Part shown: in pieces, positions 43,949 through 53,499 of the stretch
Layout of the letters: each line of letters opens with the position of its first letter
How positions within the stretch are numbered: the first letter of the stretch is position 1
Source of the DNA: Dietzia lutea
Lineage (GTDB): Bacteria > Actinomycetota > Actinomycetes > Mycobacteriales > Mycobacteriaceae
NCBI RefSeq assembly: GCF_003096075.1
Contig: NZ_CP015449.1
Location: 806,001-870,000, forward strand
Reading direction: 5' to 3'
Length of the DNA stretch: 64,000 bases
Position numbers and translations under genes: made by a program
The notes under the pieces: generated by a model
The model's input: the letters and a program-made list of their open reading frames with translations, nothing else
The model's database searches: none
What the model was told of the DNA's origin: nothing

Positions 43949-45363
43949 CCCGGCTCGTGCGCATCCAGCTGACCGTCTTCGCCGTGGTCACCGTCGTCTC
44001 GCTGGCGATCATGTCGATCGTCTACCTACAGCTGCCGCGCGCGCTCGGATGGCAGCGGACCGACGTCGCGCTCCAGATGCCGGACACCGGCGGCCTGTAC
44101 AGGAACGCCAACGTGTCCTACCTGGGCAGCACCATCGGGCGGGTGGACTCCGTGACCCTCACACCCGCCGGCGTCGTGGCCGAGCTGCACTTCGACTCGG
44201 GAGCTGACGTTCCCGAGAACGTCCGCGCCGAGATCCGTAGCGTCTCCGCGGTCGGCGAGCAGTTCGTGGAGTTCGTCCCCGACGGGCAGCCGGGGGGCGA
44301 ACTCGCCGACGGCACCGTGCTCGGGCCGGACCGGGTCGTCATGCCCCAGGGGATCGGACCCGTATTGGACCAGGCGACCGTCCTCATGGCCTCGATCGCC
44401 GACGCCAAGATGCGGCGCGTCATCTCCGAGTCCTTCGACGCGTTCAACGGCTCCGCGCGCGACCTCCAGCGGTTCCTCGACTCCGCGCAGCTGCTGCTCG
44501 AGGAGGCGCGGAACAACACGGACGTGACCCGGCAGCTCATCGCCGACGCGGAGCCCGTGTTGGACTCCCAGCTGCGCTCGTCGGACTCGATCCGGGCGTG
44601 GACGCGGAACCTCGCCGACATCACCGATCAGCTGCGCACCAACGAGCCGCAGCTGACCTCGATCATGGAGCGCGGGCCCGATGCCCTGGGACGGGCCACG
44701 AAGGCCCTCAACGATCTGCAGCCGACGATGCCGGTGCTCGTGGCCAACCTGGTCAGCGTCGGCGAGGTCGGCGTGGTCTACAACCGCTCGCTCGAGCAGC
44801 TGCTGGTGATCTACCCGGCGCTCGTGTCCTCGCTCATCACTGCGATCAACGGCGCCAAGGACACCGGCGAGATCAAGGTGGACTTCAACCTCCAGATCAA
44901 CGAGACACCGCCGTGCACCACCGGCTTCCTGCCCGCCGAGCAACGCCGGTCCCCGGCGGACCTGTCGGTGCCGCCGCTGCTCAACGGCATCTACTGCAAG
45001 GTCCCCAAGGACTCCCAGACCGCCGTCCGCGGTGCCCGCAACCTGCCGTGTATGGAGTATCCCGGCCGCCGCGCCGCGTCTCCGGCCGAGTGCGCGGCCG
45101 ACGACTACGTCCCGGAGGGCATCAACCCGCCGGACACCAGCGAGGTGGGACCGCCGGGGAACAACCCGAACGCCTACAACGTGGTGCCGTCCTCGGACAC
45201 CGGCGAGCGTGAGGTCCGTACGTCCGCCGCGGTGTACGACCCCGCCACCGGCGAGTACCTGGGCGCTGACGGCAAGACGTATCGTCAGCTGAACGTGGGC
45301 ACCACCGACCGGCTGTCCGCGGACGCCGCCCTCGCCGACATCCTGACGAACGGAGTGACCTAG
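43945..45363 (+). CDS. mce4F: Mce4F, Mce-family sterol-import protein
   Basis: 472 residues. Anchor helix ~8-28, MCE domain ~35-115 (NANVSYLGSTIGRVDSV), helical tail to ~300, then a C-terminal domain with four Cys (near 319, 345, 366 and 378) that could form two disulfides, followed by an Asn/Pro/Gly-rich end. Overlaps mce4E (ATGA) and is followed without gap by mam4A (TAGTG). Matches the place of Rv3494c. Confidence 0.92.
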   Translation: MTRLVRIQLTVFAVVTVVSLAIMSIVYLQLPRALGWQRTDVALQMPDTGGLYRNANVSYLGSTIGRVDSVTLTPAGVVAELHFDSGADVPENVRAEIRSVSAVGEQFVEFVPDGQPGGELADGTVLGPDRVVMPQGIGPVLDQATVLMASIADAKMRRVISESFDAFNGSARDLQRFLDSAQLLLEEARNNTDVTRQLIADAEPVLDSQLRSSDSIRAWTRNLADITDQLRTNEPQLTSIMERGPDALGRATKALNDLQPTMPVLVANLVSVGEVGVVYNRSLEQLLVIYPALVSSLITAINGAKDTGEIKVDFNLQINETPPCTTGFLPAEQRRSPADLSVPPLLNGIYCKVPKDSQTAVRGARNLPCMEYPGRRAASPAECAADDYVPEGINPPDTSEVGPPGNNPNAYNVVPSSDTGEREVRTSAAVYDPATGEYLGADGKTYRQLNVGTTDRLSADAALADILTNGVT

Positions 45364-45905
45364 TGCCGCAGCCGGACCAGACCCCCGCCGGAGGTGGGCG
45401 GACCGGACTGACCGTGGTCGCGGTGATCGCGGCCGTCTGCCTCGTCGCGGCGCTCGTCGCCACCGGACTGTGGGTGAGCGAACGCAACGCCGCCGCCTCG
45501 GTCCGCGCCGACCGGGCGTCCGCCGCCGAGCTGGACACCTCGTACCGCGACTTCGCCACCACCGTCATGACCAAGCTCATGACCATCAGGCAGGAGACCC
45601 TGTCGGAGGACGTGGACGAGATCGTCGGACTGATCGAAGGCGACTTCTCCGAGCAGTTCGCGCCCCGCCGCGACTCCTACGAGGAGGTCGTCAAGACCAC
45701 CAACGTCGTCGCCGACGGCGTGGTGACGGCGGCCGCGGTCGAGCACTCCTACCCCGACCGGGCCGAGGTGATCATGGCCATCGACCAGACCATCGGCAAT
45801 CCGAAGTCCGACGAGGACCAGGACCGCCAGTACCGCGTCCGCGTGACCGTCAACCGGCACGACGACGGCCAGATGAAGGTGTCGGGAGTGAACTTCATCC
45901 CATGA
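45363..45905 (+). CDS. mam4A: Mam4A, Mce-associated membrane protein
   Basis: 180 residues: short Pro/Gly-rich lead, one transmembrane helix (~16-38), then an extracytoplasmic NTF2-like domain typical of Mce-associated (Mas/Mam) proteins. These stabilise Mce complexes in mycobacteria (Rv3493c is the counterpart). GTG 45363 shares its G with the mce4F TAG. It overlaps mam4B (ATGA). Confidence 0.87.
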   Translation: MPQPDQTPAGGGRTGLTVVAVIAAVCLVAALVATGLWVSERNAAASVRADRASAAELDTSYRDFATTVMTKLMTIRQETLSEDVDEIVGLIEGDFSEQFAPRRDSYEEVVKTTNVVADGVVTAAAVEHSYPDRAEVIMAIDQTIGNPKSDEDQDRQYRVRVTVNRHDDGQMKVSGVNFIP

Positions 45906-46684
45906 GCAATCCGAACTCCGACATGCGCGCCGCCCGCCGCGCCCAGCGCGAAGCCGAACGCGCCGCGCGCGCCCAGCGTAAGGCCGACGCCGCGCGGGAG
46001 CGCGCCCTCGCGGCCGCCCGCGCCGGCGGTCTCTTCGAGGGGATGTCGGCCATGCCCCGGACCGAGACCGCTGAGGCAGTCGACACTTCTGAGGTCGCCG
46101 GGACCGCCGGGTCCACCGGGGACACGGGAGCCACCGGGACCGCCGCTGCACCGGCCGCCGCCCGGGCCCCGCTCGACCCGGCCCGCCGGCGCACCCTGAT
46201 CACGGCCCTGTCGGTGCTGTCGGTCCTCCTCGTCGTCGTCGCCGGTCTCGCGACCTGGCAGTACGTCGAGGCGCGTGGGGCCACGGCCACCGAACAGCGG
46301 ATCGCGGACGCGCCCCGCGCGGCCACCGACGCGGCGCGCGAGATCACCACCCAGATGTTCACCTACGACCACCGGACGGTCGACGCCGACCTCGCCGCCG
46401 TGCGCGACCGGCTCGCGGATCCGGCCCTGACGGAGTTCGTCGAACAGTCCATGCCGACCGTCGCCTCGGCCGCCAAGCAGCAGGAGGCCACCGTCTACGC
46501 GACCGTCGCCGCCGCCGCCCCGCAGGAGGTCGTGGACGCCGATCACGTCACCGTGCTGGTCATGCTCAACCGCATGGTCTCCACCAAGGAGAACCCCGAG
46601 GCCGCGAGCTCGGCGTCGCGGCTGAGCGTGGCCATGGAGCGTCAGGACGGGACGTGGAAGCTGGCCGAACTGGAGGCGCTGTAG
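45902..46684 (+). CDS. mam4B: Mam4B, Mce-associated membrane protein
   Basis: 260 residues. A highly charged Arg/Ala/Glu helix (residues 8-45, coiled-coil-like) and a Gly/Thr-rich linker precede one membrane helix (~100-120) and a C-terminal domain like that of Mam4A. The cytoplasmic lead is longer than usual. It ends the mce4 operon and corresponds to Rv3492c. The 36 bases to the convergent otsA stop contain a short GAGCC/GGCTC hairpin only. Confidence 0.85.
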   Translation: MSNPNSDMRAARRAQREAERAARAQRKADAARERALAAARAGGLFEGMSAMPRTETAEAVDTSEVAGTAGSTGDTGATGTAAAPAAARAPLDPARRRTLITALSVLSVLLVVVAGLATWQYVEARGATATEQRIADAPRAATDAAREITTQMFTYDHRTVDADLAAVRDRLADPALTEFVEQSMPTVASAAKQQEATVYATVAAAAPQEVVDADHVTVLVMLNRMVSTKENPEAASSASRLSVAMERQDGTWKLAELEAL

Positions 46685-46720
46685 GAGCCCCGCGCTCGGC
46701 TCCACGGCCGCGGCGGGAGG

Positions 46721-48169
46721 CTAGTCGCCGGACGTCGCGTCGAGCGTCTGGAAGAAGCGGCGGGCCCACGCGTGGACGTCGTTGCCCAGCACCTGGCGAC
46801 GCAGGGTGCGCATGCGGCGGCGACGCTCCTCCGCAGAGTCGTTGACCGCGGTCATGATGGCGTCCTTGACGCCGTCGAGGTCATGGGGATTGCACAGGTA
46901 CGCCTGGCGCAACTCCGCGGCCGCGCCGGCGAACTCGCTCAGCACCAGCGCACCGTCGCCGTCCGTGCACGAGGCCACGTACTCCTTGGCGACCAGGTTC
47001 ATGCCGTCGCGCACCGGCGTGACCAGCATGACGTCGGCGGCAGCGTAGAACGCCGTCAGTTCCGACTTCGGAACCGGCCGGTGGATGTACGTCACCACCG
47101 GGTGCCCGATCTCGCCGAACGACCCGTTGATGCGGCCGACCGACTCCTCGATCCGCGACCGCATGATCTGGTACTGCTCGACGCGCTCGCGGCTCGGCGT
47201 GGCCAACTGGAGCAGGGTGACGTCCGAGGGCTCCAGACGGCCCTCCTCGAACAGCTCCTCCAGCGCCCGCAGGCGGACGTCGATGCCCTTGGTGTAGTCC
47301 AGCCGGTCGACGCCCAGCATCAGCACCCGCGGTGACCCCAGCTCCTCGCGCAGGCGGGTGGCACGGGCGCGGGTCTCGCGGCTGCGCGCGGTGGCGTCGA
47401 CGGACGCGGAGTCGATGGAGATCGGGAAGGCGCCGACCCGCACCATGCGGTCCCCGACGCGGATCTCGGAGGCACGGCCCCGGGCGGAGCGCAGCCGCAC
47501 GGAGGGGTGGCCGCGCAGCCGGCTGGCGAGGATCCGGAAGTTGTCCGCCCCGCCGGACAGGTGGAAACCGACCAGGTCGGCGCCGAGCATGCCCTCGACG
47601 AGTTCGGTCCGCCACGGCAGCTGCATGAACAGCTCGACGGGCGGGAACGGGATGTGGAGGAAGAACCCGATGGTCAGGTCGGGGCGCAGCTCGCGCAGCA
47701 GCGCGGGCACCAGCAGCAGCTGGTAGTCCTGCACCCAGACCGTCGCGCCCTCCGCGGCGGCCTCGGCCGTGGCCTCGGCGAAGCGCGTGTTGACCTCGCG
47801 GTAGGCGTTCCACCACTCGCGGTGGTACTCGGGCGGCACCACGACGTCGTGGAAGAGGGGCCACAGCGTGCCGTTGGAGAAGCCCTCGTAGTAGAGCTCG
47901 ACGTCCTGCGCGGACAGTGTCACCGAGTGGAGACGGATGCCGTCCGCGTCGAACGGCTCGGGAGAGGCGTCCGGGACGCCGGGCCACCCGACCCAGGCGC
48001 CGTCGTTGGCCTTGAGGATCGACTCGAGCGCCGTGACGAGGCCACCGGGGCTGGCTTTCCAGTGCTCGGTGCCGTCCCGATCGATGACGAGGTCCACGGG
48101 GAGGCGGTTGGCGACGACGACGAAGTCGGCTCCCGCTCCGGTCGACGTCTGCCCGGTACCGCTCGTCAT
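46721..48169 (-). CDS. otsA: Trehalose-6-phosphate synthase
   Basis: 482 residues, GT20 family. VVANRLPVD at 18-26, SPGGLVTAL near 40-48 (UDP-glucose loop), [11 protein letters not shown] near 143-153, HIPFPP near 171-176, [11 protein letters not shown] near 285-295 and [13 protein letters not shown] near 385-397 are all intact. It joins UDP-glucose (or another NDP-glucose) to glucose-6-phosphate for trehalose and mycolate carriers. otsA (Rv3490) is also next to mce4 in M. tuberculosis. It faces the mce4 operon tail to tail. Confidence 0.96.
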   Translation of the reverse strand: MTSGTGQTSTGAGADFVVVANRLPVDLVIDRDGTEHWKASPGGLVTALESILKANDGAWVGWPGVPDASPEPFDADGIRLHSVTLSAQDVELYYEGFSNGTLWPLFHDVVVPPEYHREWWNAYREVNTRFAEATAEAAAEGATVWVQDYQLLLVPALLRELRPDLTIGFFLHIPFPPVELFMQLPWRTELVEGMLGADLVGFHLSGGADNFRILASRLRGHPSVRLRSARGRASEIRVGDRMVRVGAFPISIDSASVDATARSRETRARATRLREELGSPRVLMLGVDRLDYTKGIDVRLRALEELFEEGRLEPSDVTLLQLATPSRERVEQYQIMRSRIEESVGRINGSFGEIGHPVVTYIHRPVPKSELTAFYAAADVMLVTPVRDGMNLVAKEYVASCTDGDGALVLSEFAGAAAELRQAYLCNPHDLDGVKDAIMTAVNDSAEERRRRMRTLRRQVLGNDVHAWARRFFQTLDATSGD

Positions 48170-48203
48170 CCGCGTGCCCTCGTTTCGAGTCGTCGTGCTC
48201 TGC

Positions 48204-48386
48204 CTACTCCGCGTCCGCCGTCACCTGCGGTTCCGGGCCGATCCCCAGCATGTCGAGGAGCATCCGGCACTCGTCCGCGTCGGCCGAGTACGAGGCCACG
48301 ACCCGGCGAGCCTGATCGGCGGTCTCGTCGGCGACAGGCTCCAGATCGTCGAGTTCGGGTTCCTTGCTGGCGGCGGCGGATGCCAT
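48204..48386 (-). CDS. Small acidic protein upstream of otsA
   Basis: 60 residues, acidic, no membrane segment or signal. The C-terminal half ([18 protein letters not shown]) looks like a conserved short motif with one Cys; the N-terminal half is Ala/Glu/Asp-rich and probably disordered. A good AGGAGG site lies 8 bases before ATG 48386. It is 34 bases upstream of otsA on the same strand, so the pair may be one operon and the small protein could modulate OtsA. Function unknown; the coding call rests on the ribosome site and place. Confidence 0.65.
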   Translation of the reverse strand: MASAAASKEPELDDLEPVADETADQARRVVASYSADADECRMLLDMLGIGPEPQVTADAE

Positions 48387-48455
48387 CGGTGTCCTCCTGG
48401 GGTCGGTGGGGGACGAGGGCGCCGGGTGGCGGCGTCGTCCGCGGCCGATTCTACG

Positions 48456-49838
48456 TCACTGGTCGGCGGCGGCCGACCGACGCAGATTGCGGGTGACCCA
48501 CTCACCGAACACGATCCCGGCGGCCAACGCCACCGCGATCGCCAACGCCTGGAACATCAGCCCCAGGCCGATGCCCGTCTGATCGCTCGTCAGCGCGGAC
48601 AGGCCGCGGTACACCGACAGGCCCGGCAGGAACGGGGTGATGCCGGCGATGGTGACGACCAGCGGCGGGACGGTCGCGATACGGGCGAGGATGCCGCCGA
48701 TCAGGCCCATGAAGCACGCGGCGAGCGCCGACCCGACGACCACGCCCAGGCCGGTGGCGATGACGCCCTGGTAGATGAGCATGCCCATCGATCCGACCCC
48801 TGCCGCGAGCCACGTCGCCCGGACGGTCGCGTAGCTGGCCACCGCGAACCCGGCCGCGCCGACCCCGGCCGCGAGCACGGCCACGTGGACGGCGGCGTTC
48901 CCGGCGATCGACGGGTCGATCGGGGGAGGGGCGAACCCGAGGCGGGCGAAGGCGGCCAGGGCGATGGTGATGCCGCCCATGACACCACCGGTCATGATCA
49001 GCGTCTCGACCCCGCGGCCGGCGGAGGTCACGGGGAAGCCGGTGATGGCGTCTTCGATGGCGCCGACGAGGGTCAGCCCGGCGAGGAGCACGATGATCCC
49101 CGCCGCCACGAGCTGTGACGGCTGGATCTCGATGAAGTTGTCGCTCAGGGCCGCGTATCCGGCCAGCGCCCACCCCGCGGCGATGAACCCGCCCACGACC
49201 TGTTGGAAGAAGGACGGGAGCCGGTGACGGTCCAGGAACCGGTTGGCGTACATGAGGGCGAACGTCGAGACCATCGAGATGAGCCCCGCCAGCGGGCTGC
49301 CGCCGAGCTGGATGACGACCGCGCAGCCGAGCATCGCCCATCCCAGCACGGCGACCCGGAACGAGTGCGGGTGCGGCGAGGCGACGATCTTGTCGACCTC
49401 CGCCGTGGCCTGGTCGACGGTGAGCTGGCGGCGCACGATGAGGTCGATCAGCCGCGACACGCGGGTCACCCGCGTCATGTCGACGGTCCGGTAGTTGACC
49501 ACGCGGATCACCGAGATCGGTGGCCTACCGCGGCGACGGTTGACGCCGATGGTCAGCGACGTGAAGGTGACCTCGACCGTGGCCCCGGGGAGGCCGAAGG
49601 CGGCCGCCACCGACTCGGCCTGGGCGACGGTGTCCGCAGCGCCCTCACCGGACGAGAGCAGGATCCCGCCGATCTCGAGGGCGAGGTTGAGCACGTCGGT
49701 GACCGCGCCGTCGTCGTCGAGGTCGACCGGCGCCATGGGGGACAGGGGCGGCTCGACCGCCAGATCCATGGTGGATTTGCGCAGATTCAGCCACGCCAGC
49801 GGGCGGGTGAACGGTGCGGGTGCGTCGCGGGTCTCCAC
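48456..49838 (-). CDS. thrE: ThrE-type threonine/serine exporter
   Basis: 460 residues, ThrE/DUF1212 plus DUF3815 two-part layout: a cytoplasmic N-terminal domain (~40-160; ILLSSGEGAADT, VEVTFTSLTIGVNRR) and about ten membrane helices (~170-450). ThrE of Corynebacterium glutamicum exports threonine and serine. The start is uncertain: GTG 49838 and GTG 49847 are in frame and neither has a clear ribosome site; anything beyond ~49915 would run into the divergent tRNA gene. The gene symbol is by family, not proven substrate. Confidence 0.85.
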   Translation of the reverse strand: METRDAPAPFTRPLAWLNLRKSTMDLAVEPPLSPMAPVDLDDDGAVTDVLNLALEIGGILLSSGEGAADTVAQAESVAAAFGLPGATVEVTFTSLTIGVNRRRGRPPISVIRVVNYRTVDMTRVTRVSRLIDLIVRRQLTVDQATAEVDKIVASPHPHSFRVAVLGWAMLGCAVVIQLGGSPLAGLISMVSTFALMYANRFLDRHRLPSFFQQVVGGFIAAGWALAGYAALSDNFIEIQPSQLVAAGIIVLLAGLTLVGAIEDAITGFPVTSAGRGVETLIMTGGVMGGITIALAAFARLGFAPPPIDPSIAGNAAVHVAVLAAGVGAAGFAVASYATVRATWLAAGVGSMGMLIYQGVIATGLGVVVGSALAACFMGLIGGILARIATVPPLVVTIAGITPFLPGLSVYRGLSALTSDQTGIGLGLMFQALAIAVALAAGIVFGEWVTRNLRRSAAADQ

Positions 49839-49915
49839 GGTGCACACCGTAGTCAAGGGCTCCCGGGGTGGGCGGGTTAGGATGTCCCCTGGGCCGGTGG
49901 TCACCTCGGGCCCGT

Positions 49916-49988
49916 GCTGGAGTGGCGCAATTGGTAGCGCACCCGACTTGTAATCGGGCGGTTGCGAGTTCAAGTCTCGTCTCCAGCT
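49916..49988 (+). tRNA. tRNA-Thr (anticodon TGT)
   Basis: 73 bases. Acceptor arms GCTGGAG (49916-49922) and CTCCAGC (49981-49987) pair fully, with discriminator T at 49988. D arm GCGC/GCGC, anticodon stem CCCGA/TCGGG around loop CTTGTAA (anticodon TGT, reading ACA), T arm with loop TTCAAGT. No CCA is encoded. It lies in the gap between the divergent exporter gene and the NTF2-like gene. Confidence 0.95.
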
Positions 49989-50050
49989 CTGTGTCGTATC
50001 GCCCCTGTAGGATGCCCTCACCTTCCTTCCCCCACCAGGAGGCGTCTGCT

Positions 50051-50428
50051 GTGACCGACCAGTGCCCCCGTCGCGTAGCCACCTCGTGGATGGCGGCCGT
50101 CGTCGAAGGTGATGTCGAGACCGCGATCGCGCTCTCGGCGCCGTCGATCGTCTACACCACGGGCCAGGTACGCCGGTACGAGGGCCACGAGGGGATCCGC
50201 GACATCGCGTCGGACTTCAACCGGCTCGCGGGTTTCCTCACCGTCTCCGTCGAGGGCGAGATCCTCGAGGACGGGGGAGTCGTCGCACTACGCCGGATCG
50301 AGCGGTACACGGTGCCCAGCGGGGGAATAGAGATCCGGGGTTGCTCGTTCGTCGAGGTCGAGGACGGGCTCGTCACCCGGTGGGCGGATTACAAGAGCAT
50401 GGAGTCGATCGACGACGTCTTCGGGTGA
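50051..50428 (+). CDS. NTF2/SnoaL-like protein
   Basis: 125 residues of the NTF2-like fold: helix WMAAVVEGDVETAIALSAPS, GHEGIRDIASDFNRLAGF, and a last pair of strands ending VEDGLVTRWADYKS. The ending and length are like limonene-epoxide-hydrolase or ketosteroid-isomerase relatives. GTG 50051 has AGGAGG 10 bases upstream. The next gene (50462) encodes a protein with the same fold and the same DGLV-W-DY ending, so they are tandem paralogues. Role unknown. Confidence 0.75.
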   Translation: MTDQCPRRVATSWMAAVVEGDVETAIALSAPSIVYTTGQVRRYEGHEGIRDIASDFNRLAGFLTVSVEGEILEDGGVVALRRIERYTVPSGGIEIRGCSFVEVEDGLVTRWADYKSMESIDDVFG

Positions 50429-50461
50429 CGTGGACCCGACGGACGGCCGGGGAGGAGAGGA

Positions 50462-50854
50462 ATGAGCGACGAACAGGCGACGGAAGTCGACGCCGGTCGG
50501 GTGGCCAGGGCGTTCCTCGAGGCCGTCTTCGCAGGGGATTTCACGACGGCGTGCGCGCGCAGCAGTCCCGAACTCCTCCTCCGCATCGAGGGGCAGGACA
50601 CCGTCGAGGGGCATGCGGGCCTGCGCGAGATCATGGACCTGTCCGCCGAGGTGTGCACGGACATCGAGATGCGGATCCATCACGTCCTGGGTGCCGACGA
50701 GACGGCGGCCATCAATCGGACGACCCGCGTGACGATCAACGGGAAGCGGCTCACGGTGGAGGTCGGCGCGTTCTTCACGGTGCGTGACGGGCTCGTCTGC
50801 GAATGGACCGACTACCAGGACGCGCAGGCGCTGCTCCGGGCGATGGGGCACTGA
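50462..50854 (+). CDS. NTF2/SnoaL-like protein, tandem paralogue
   Basis: 130 residues. ARAFLEAVFAGDFTTACARS, GHAGLREIMDLSAEV and FFTVRDGLVCEWTDYQD mark the fold and match the previous protein's layout. GGAGGAGAGG precedes ATG 50462. It is 33 bases after the first copy, so the pair is probably an operon and may form a heterodimer. Substrate not evident; conserved Asp/Arg pairs are present but not in a pattern I can assign. Confidence 0.78.
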   Translation: MSDEQATEVDAGRVARAFLEAVFAGDFTTACARSSPELLLRIEGQDTVEGHAGLREIMDLSAEVCTDIEMRIHHVLGADETAAINRTTRVTINGKRLTVEVGAFFTVRDGLVCEWTDYQDAQALLRAMGH

Positions 50855-50880
50855 TCGGCCGGAGCAGCGCACCGTTCGCA

Positions 50881-51309
50881 TCACGCCTCGGGGACGAACT
50901 CTCCGTAGCCCAGCTCGCGCAGTTCCCGGCGCAGGGTCTCGGCCGCCGCGTCGGATTCCTCCGCCGGGGCGTCGGGGTTCGCCAGCGACAGGTCGAAACC
51001 CGACATGTCGTTGGCGGGGAAGACGTGGATGTGGGTGTGGGGTACCTCGAAGCCGGCGATGAGATAGCCGGCCCGCTTCGCCCCGAAGCCGGAGAGCACC
51101 GCCTTGCCGACGGCCTGCGCGACCTCGTTGAGACGTGTGAGGAGTCCGGGCTCGAGATCCGTCCATCGATCGACCTCCGCCCGCGGGACGACGAGGGTGT
51201 GACCCGGCGCGACCGGTGCGATGGTGAGGAACGCCACCACCTCGGGGTCCTGCCACACGAAACGACCCGGTAGTTCACCGGCGATGATCTTGCTGAAAAC
51301 CGTCGACAT
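50881..51309 (-). CDS. HIT-family nucleotide hydrolase/transferase
   Basis: 142 residues. The histidine triad is HTHIHV near 91-96, followed by FPAND. APVAPGHTLVVPR near 31-43 is the other family block. HIT proteins hydrolyse adenosine nucleotides such as AMP-lysine or Ap4A. The ATG at 51309 is divergent from the TetR gene at 51433. The C-terminal 40 residues are Ala/Glu-rich. Confidence 0.9.
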   Translation of the reverse strand: MSTVFSKIIAGELPGRFVWQDPEVVAFLTIAPVAPGHTLVVPRAEVDRWTDLEPGLLTRLNEVAQAVGKAVLSGFGAKRAGYLIAGFEVPHTHIHVFPANDMSGFDLSLANPDAPAEESDAAAETLRRELRELGYGEFVPEA

Positions 51310-51432
51310 GTCACCAGACTACGGATTCGTGTCAGTGCTTTCCGGTGGATGAGTGGTAACAAGTGATCTAATAGAGTGTCCGCCGTTCGTCGGACGGCAT
51401 CGGGCCCTCTACTCACGCGAAGGAGCATCGGC

Positions 51433-52143
51433 ATGGTCGAGGCAAGTGTTGCGACTGCAGAGGGCGCGGTGAAGAAGAAGGCCTATCACCACGGTGACCT
51501 CCGCAACGCCATCATCCAGGAAGCCATCGCGCGGGCCCGGGTCTCCGGCGAGAGGGCGATCGTCCTCCGCGAGATCGCGCCGCACATCGGTGTGTCCGCG
51601 ACCGCCGCGTACCGGCACTTCGCCAACCGGCAGCAGCTCGTCGAGGAGGTCGCCTCCCGCGGATTCGCCGAGATGATCGAGCGTGTCGAGGCGGCGGCCG
51701 CGCCTGTCGCGGGCGACGAGAGCGGGACCGTCCGCGCGTCCTACCTCGAGCTGCGCCGCGCCGCCCTCGCGGTGGTCGAGTTCTCGATCGAGGAACCGGC
51801 GTGGGCGCGGACGATGATGGAGAACCTCGGTTCCTCGGAGATCGTCGCGGCGCACGGTAACGCGATCAACGCGGCGCTCCAGGTCGTCATCGACCGAGGG
51901 ATCGACGCAGGTGCGTTCCGGGCCGGCACCGTCATGACCGACGAACTGCCCCTGTGGGCGGCGATCGACGGGCTGAGCGCGCAGGCGATGTACGGCATCA
52001 GGCCCATGCGTACGCCGGCGGCCGCGCGTGCGGCCTCGCGCACGATCGACCTGTGTCTGACGGACCTCCTCACCGAAGAGGGGCTTCGGGTCCGCGACGA
52101 GATGTCGGCGCCCGGCGATATCGCCGCTGGCACGGAGGCGTAG
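51433..52143 (+). CDS. TetR-family regulator with WHG-type C-terminal domain
   Basis: 236 residues. The start [14 protein letters not shown] (near 16-29) and the helix-turn-helix [20 protein letters not shown] (near 49-68) are typical of TetR members with a WHG ligand domain. Domain 2 runs to ~215. ATG 51433 has GAAGGAG 8 bases before; an in-frame upstream start lies in the promoter. Divergent from the HIT gene and followed after 59 bases by purD. No clear palindromic operator could be assigned in the 123-base divergent gap. It is not KstR or KstR2 as far as I can tell. Confidence 0.88.
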   Translation: MVEASVATAEGAVKKKAYHHGDLRNAIIQEAIARARVSGERAIVLREIAPHIGVSATAAYRHFANRQQLVEEVASRGFAEMIERVEAAAAPVAGDESGTVRASYLELRRAALAVVEFSIEEPAWARTMMENLGSSEIVAAHGNAINAALQVVIDRGIDAGAFRAGTVMTDELPLWAAIDGLSAQAMYGIRPMRTPAAARAASRTIDLCLTDLLTEEGLRVRDEMSAPGDIAAGTEA

Positions 52144-52202
52144 AAGCCCGTTCGTTCCGGGCCCGATCGAGGCGGCGCGGGCGCGACGCTACTGTAGGCG
52201 CT

Positions 52203-53459
52203 GTGCGCATTCTCGTGATCGGTTCCGGTGCCCGTGAGCACGCCCTCCTCGTCGCCCTCGCGGCGGACCCCGCGGTGTCCGAGCTGCACGCCGCGCCCGG
52301 GAACCCGGGGATGGTGCAGGCGACGTGTCATGCGGTCCCGGTGACCGATCCCGCCGCGGTGACCGCCCTGGCCCGGAGGATCGGTGCCGACCTCGTCGTG
52401 ATCGGGCCCGAGGTGCCGTTGGTGGCCGGCGTCGCCGACGTCCTGCGGGAGGCCGACATCCCGGTCTTCGGCCCGTCTGCCGCGGCCGCCCGTATCGAGG
52501 GCTCGAAGGCGTTCGCGAAGGACGTGATGGCGGCCGCGGGTGTCCGGACGGCGCGGGCCGAGATCGTGGACTCGCCCGCCGACCTCGACGAGGCGCTCGA
52601 CCGGTTCGGCCCGACGTGGGTCGTCAAGGACGACGGTCTGGCCGCCGGCAAGGGGGTCGTGGTGACCCCCGATCGCGCGGCCGCCCACGCCCACGCGCTG
52701 GCCTGCCTCGACGACGGCCACCCCGTCCTGCTCGAGTCCTTCCTCGACGGGCCCGAGGTCTCCCTGTTCTGCCTCGTCGACGGTGAGACGGTCGTCCCGC
52801 TGCTCCCCGCGCAGGACCACAAACGCGTCGGGGAGGGCGACCGCGGACCCAACACCGGCGGCATGGGTGCGTACACGCCCCTGCCGTGGCTGCCGGCGGG
52901 GATGGTCGACCGGATCGTCGCCGAGGTCTGCGAGCCGGTCGCCCGTGAGATGGTGGCCCGCGGCTGCGGCTTCTCGGGCCTGCTGTACGCCGGCCTCGCG
53001 ATCACCGCCGAGGGCCCCGAGGTCGTGGAGTTCAACTGCCGCTTCGGCGATCCGGAGACGCAGGCCGTGCTGGCGCTGCTCGAGTCACCGCTGGGCGAGA
53101 CGCTCCACGCCGTGGCCACCGGTCGGCTCGCCGAGGTGCCGCCCCTGGTGTGGCGGGACGGTGCCGCCGTGACCGTGGTGCTGGCCGCCGAGCACTACCC
53201 GGCGACGCCGCGCCGCGGTGACCTCATCGAGGGCGCGGAGCAGCCGGGTGTGCTGCACGCGGGCACCGCGCGCGATGCGGACGGGCGTCTGGTCTCCGCC
53301 GGCGGTCGCGTCCTGTCGGTCGTCGGCACGGGCCCGGATCTGGCCGCGGCGCGCGCCGAGGCCTACCGGATCCTTGACGGCGTCGAGTTGCCCGGTGGTC
53401 ACTTCCGGCGCGATATCGGACAGGCCGCCGAAGAGGGACGCATCAGCGTCCCGGGCTAG
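52203..53459 (+). CDS. purD: Phosphoribosylamine-glycine ligase
   Basis: 418 residues, ATP-grasp fold. [13 protein letters not shown] at the N-terminus, GPEVPLVAG near 67-75, [19 protein letters not shown] near 89-107, [16 protein letters not shown] near 139-154, [20 protein letters not shown] near 200-219 and [12 protein letters not shown] near 280-291. It makes GAR in purine synthesis. GTG 52203 is the family start; the frame upstream is a shadow of the TetR gene. purB lies 8 kb away on the same strand. Confidence 0.96.
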   Translation: MRILVIGSGAREHALLVALAADPAVSELHAAPGNPGMVQATCHAVPVTDPAAVTALARRIGADLVVIGPEVPLVAGVADVLREADIPVFGPSAAAARIEGSKAFAKDVMAAAGVRTARAEIVDSPADLDEALDRFGPTWVVKDDGLAAGKGVVVTPDRAAAHAHALACLDDGHPVLLESFLDGPEVSLFCLVDGETVVPLLPAQDHKRVGEGDRGPNTGGMGAYTPLPWLPAGMVDRIVAEVCEPVAREMVARGCGFSGLLYAGLAITAEGPEVVEFNCRFGDPETQAVLALLESPLGETLHAVATGRLAEVPPLVWRDGAAVTVVLAAEHYPATPRRGDLIEGAEQPGVLHAGTARDADGRLVSAGGRVLSVVGTGPDLAAARAEAYRILDGVELPGGHFRRDIGQAAEEGRISVPG

Positions 53460-53499
53460 CCGCCGTCGAGCTCCCCGCACGGGTCGCTCCCCGCACGGA

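Noticed and set aside
49916-49988. Integration site for a mobile element at tRNA-Thr
   Set aside because: No integrase and no repeated 3' tRNA end nearby.
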